DNA from: JBLHUT01 sp047629975
Lineage (GTDB): Bacteria > Pseudomonadota > Alphaproteobacteria > Rhodobacterales > Rhodobacteraceae
DNA: 5,810 nucleotides
NCBI GenBank assembly: GCA_047629975.1
Contig: JBLHUT010000227.1
Location: 1 to 5,810 of the forward strand
Direction: 5' to 3'
Translations under genes and position numbers: made by a program
Notes under the pieces: generated by a model
Told to the model about the DNA's origin: nothing
Seen by the model: the letters and a program-made list of their open reading frames with translations, nothing else
Database searches by the model: none
Shown here: in pieces, positions 4,328-5,810 of the stretch
How the letters are laid out: every line of letters begins with the position of its first letter
Position numbering within the stretch: the first letter of the stretch is position 1

Positions 4328-5649
4328 CATTTGCCCGAATTCTGGCACTGGCGTGTCTTTGTGTGGGGTTGGCGGGTCCCGGATCCGCACAAACCGGCCC
4401 CTTGCGGATCGAGATCACCGAAGGCGTCATCGAGCCGCTTCCTGTGGCGGTCGCGGCCTTTACCGCGCAAACGCCGGCGGCGGCACAGATCGCGCGCGAT
4501 CTGGCACAGGTCGTTTCCGAGGATCTGGTTGGCACGGGCTTGTTCCGCGCGATCCCGCAAAGTGCCTTTATCGACGGGAGCGCGCCCTTTGATGCGCCGG
4601 TCCGTTATTCCGACTGGAAGGCGATCAACGCACAGGCGTTGGTCACCGGAGAGGTGGCCGTCGGGCAGGGGGGGCGCGTCACGGTCAAGTTCCGGCTGTT
4701 CGATATTTACGCCGAAAGCCCGTTGGGAGACGGCCTGCAACTGGGCGGGTCCACCAACAGCTGGCGGCGCATCGGACACAAGCTGGCTGATCAGGTCTAT
4801 GCACGGATCACTGGCGAGGGTGGATATTTCGACAGCCGCGTTGTGTTCGTTGCCGAAGACGGGCCAAAGAACGCCCGATTGAAGCGGTTGGCGGTGATGG
4901 ATTATGACGGCGCGAACGTGGCCTATCTGACCGACAGTACCTCGCTGGTGCTTGCGCCGCGGTTTTCGCCGTTGGGCGATCAGGTGCTTTACACCAGCTA
5001 TGAGTCCGGGTTTCCCAAGATTTACGTCATGGATGTGGGCAATGTTCAGCGGCGTGTGCTGTCGGACCAGCCCGGTACGATGTCGTTTGCGCCGCGCTTT
5101 GGTCCCGACGGACAGCGGGTGGTGTATTCGCTGTCTCAAGGGGGCAATACCGATATCTACACACTTGATGTGCGTGGCGGCGGGGCGACGCGCCTGACGT
5201 CGGCGCCCTCGATCGAAACCGCGCCAAGCTTTTCGCCCGATGGTCGTAGCATCGTGTTCGAAAGTGACCGTTCGGGGTCGCAGCAACTTTATGTGATGCC
5301 CGAAAGCGGCGGAGAGCCGCGCCGGATCAGCTTTGGGCCGGGGCGGTACGGTACACCGGTGTGGTCGCCGCGCGGAGATCTGATTGCGTTCACAAAGCAG
5401 AACGCGGGCCGGTTTCATATCGGTGTGATGCGGGTGGACGGCTCGGAGGAGCGTCTGTTGACGGCCTCGGCACTTGAGGAGGGGCCTACATGGGCGCCGA
5501 ACGGGCGGGTGTTGATGTTCACCCGCGAAAGCACCGGCGCGGCAGGGGCCTCGGCGCTTTATTCGGTGGATATTTCGGGGCGCAACCTCAAACGGGTGCC
5601 AACGCCGGGCGGAGCGTCGGATCCGGCATGGTCCCCGTTGCTTCCCTAA
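4324..5649 (+). CDS. tolB: Tol-Pal periplasmic beta-propeller protein TolB
   Basis: TolB is a soluble periplasmic protein that binds Pal and, through its mature N-terminus, TolA. The product has 441 residues (E. coli 430). A Sec signal peptide covers about residues 1-22, with a hydrophobic core ALACLCVGLAG and a likely signal peptidase I site GSA|QT. The N-terminal domain (about 26-160) begins PLRIEITEGVIEPLPVAV and includes ALVTGEV. The propeller spans about 170-441 with recurring PD40/WD40-like strands: PRFSPLGDQVLY (212), PRFGPDGQRVVY (257), PSFSPDGRSIVF (301), PVWSPRGDLIAF (345), PTWAPNGRVLMF (388) and a closing DPAWSPL (433), as expected for the six-bladed TolB fold. ATG 4324 overlaps the tolA TGA by four bases. 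C11 and C13 lie in the signal core and should be removed. A 96-nt gap, unusual within this compact cluster, separates it from pal. Confidence 0.98.
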   Translation: MTFARILALACLCVGLAGPGSAQTGPLRIEITEGVIEPLPVAVAAFTAQTPAAAQIARDLAQVVSEDLVGTGLFRAIPQSAFIDGSAPFDAPVRYSDWKAINAQALVTGEVAVGQGGRVTVKFRLFDIYAESPLGDGLQLGGSTNSWRRIGHKLADQVYARITGEGGYFDSRVVFVAEDGPKNARLKRLAVMDYDGANVAYLTDSTSLVLAPRFSPLGDQVLYTSYESGFPKIYVMDVGNVQRRVLSDQPGTMSFAPRFGPDGQRVVYSLSQGGNTDIYTLDVRGGGATRLTSAPSIETAPSFSPDGRSIVFESDRSGSQQLYVMPESGGEPRRISFGPGRYGTPVWSPRGDLIAFTKQNAGRFHIGVMRVDGSEERLLTASALEEGPTWAPNGRVLMFTRESTGAAGASALYSVDISGRNLKRVPTPGGASDPAWSPLLP

Positions 5650-5651
5650 TG

Positions 5652-5680
5652 TTTCCAAGCCCGCACAGCCGTGATACAAT
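5652..5680 (+). promoter_or_regulatory. Candidate sigma-70 promoter for pal
   Basis: A -35 TTTCCA (5652-5657, 4 of 6 matches) and a -10 TACAAT (5675-5680, 5 of 6) are separated by exactly 17 nt. The -10 is preceded by TGA (5672-5674), the extended -10 pattern TGn. Transcription would begin near 5687, giving a pal leader of about 59 nt that contains the palindrome at 5697-5710. This is pattern matching only, but the spacing and the extended -10 make it the best promoter candidate in the window. Confidence 0.4.
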
Positions 5681-5690
5681 CCTTGCAAGG
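5681..5690. repeat. Perfect 10-bp palindrome CCTTGCAAGG
   Basis: CCTTGCAAGG reads the same on both strands. It sits immediately after the candidate pal -10, over the predicted transcription start, where a dimeric repressor site would be effective. No known regulator consensus is recognised, and a 10-bp palindrome can occur by chance. Confidence 0.3.
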
Positions 5691-5696
5691 CGTAGA

Positions 5697-5710
5697 AAAA
5701 AGCGCTTTTT
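5697..5710. repeat. Perfect 14-bp palindrome AAAAAGCGCTTTTT
   Basis: AAAAAGCGCTTTTT is symmetric on both strands and lies between tolB and pal. As RNA it could form at most five A-U pairs closed by a GCGC loop, too weak for a convincing intrinsic terminator even though it ends in T5. It may slow elongation, act as a duplex DNA site, or do nothing. It would be inside the pal leader if the upstream promoter is real. Confidence 0.35.
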
Positions 5711-5733
5711 GAGCAGATAAATATAGCATTTAC

Positions 5734-5737
5734 AGGA
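5734..5737 (+). promoter_or_regulatory. Ribosome binding site of pal
   Basis: AGGA is placed eight bases before ATG 5746, good spacing. It supports ATG 5746; a TTG directly in front (5743-5745) is in frame but would be the poorer start. Confidence 0.6.
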
Positions 5738-5745
5738 TTGAATTG

Positions 5746-5810
5746 ATGACAGGTTTTACAGTTAAGGCGATCGTTTTGCTGGCTGTGGTCGGGCTTTCGG
5801 CATGCACCGA
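5746..5810 (+). CDS. pal: Peptidoglycan-associated lipoprotein Pal, N-terminal part, cut by window edge
   Basis: Only 21 complete codons are present. They encode a lipoprotein signal peptide: a short N-region with K7, a hydrophobic core AIVLLAVVG, and the lipobox L17-S18-A19-C20, so the mature protein would start at C20, lipidated and moved to the outer membrane. The position straight after tolB on the same strand is the canonical place of pal, whose OmpA-like domain binds peptidoglycan and TolB. That domain lies outside the window, so the name rests on the lipobox and gene order. The gene is preceded by a good ribosome binding site and probably its own promoter, which would allow Pal to be made in excess over the motor proteins. 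Confidence 0.88.
   Translation, partial: MTGFTVKAIVLLAVVGLSACT

Noticed and set aside
4324..4365. TolB as a lipoprotein through C11 or C13
   Set aside because: The residues before C11 (A-L-A) and C13 (C-L) do not fit a lipobox, the core before them would be too short, and a clear signal peptidase I site follows at GSA|QT.
3670..5688. 672-codon minus-strand open frame opposite tolA and tolB
   Set aside because: It is the longest open frame in the window but is fully antisense to tolB and half of tolA. Its product is Arg/Pro/His-rich with a low-complexity end mirroring the tolA Pro/Ala codons. It is best explained by the codon bias of the sense genes.
5697..5710. AAAAAGCGCTTTTT as an intrinsic terminator of tolB
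   Set aside because: The stem is at most five A-U pairs around a GC loop, with no GC-rich base and no T-run beyond the stem itself; kept only as a palindrome.
1..5810. CRISPR arrays, tRNA or rRNA genes, insertion sequences, phage or defence genes
   Set aside because: None was seen. Coding density is high, all genes are housekeeping families with intact motifs, and no spaced repeats, terminal inverted repeats or integrase-like proteins appear.

Overview
The window looks like ordinary chromosome of an alphaproteobacterium, most probably a member of the Rhodobacteraceae (Roseobacter group). The basis is GC-rich coding with strong third-position bias, the wording of the TolQ/TolR/TolA proteins (TolR SEINVTPFVDVMLVLL, a Pro/Ala-rich TolA), and a GloA beginning that I recall from that family. 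This assignment is from memory of protein families; no search was run.

Layout. Bases 1-185 carry the first 61 codons of a glyoxalase I gene (gloA) on the minus strand. A divergent intergenic stretch (186-315) holds a strong imperfect hairpin and the thyA ribosome binding site. Two plus-strand genes of folate/dTMP metabolism follow, thyA (316-1149) and folA (1153-1629), separated by only 3 nt. A 244-nt non-coding gap (1630-1873) contains overlapping inverted repeats and candidate promoter elements. The tol-pal cluster then runs to the right edge: tolQ (1874-2569), tolR (2573-3106), tolA (3113-4327), tolB (4324-5649) and the first 21 codons of pal (5746-5810).

How the genes work together. ThyA converts dUMP to dTMP and oxidises methylene-tetrahydrofolate to dihydrofolate; FolA reduces dihydrofolate back, so the pair is a closed metabolic couple. 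TolQ-TolR form the proton-driven motor in the inner membrane, TolA spans the periplasm, and TolB plus the lipoprotein Pal connect it to the outer membrane and peptidoglycan, chiefly for outer-membrane constriction at division. tolQ, tolR, tolA and tolB are tightly packed (3 nt, 6 nt and a 4-nt ATGA overlap). pal is set off by a 96-nt gap with a plausible promoter of its own and two perfect palindromes.

Nothing here amounts to a new biological system. The points most worth a second look are non-coding structures (the thyA leader hairpin, the folA-tolQ repeats, the tolB-pal gap), the gene order (thyA-folA where ybgC is commonly found before tolQ), and small protein oddities (a pentapeptide-repeat tail on TolR, a Pro/Ala TolA spacer, a 13-residue ThyA insertion).
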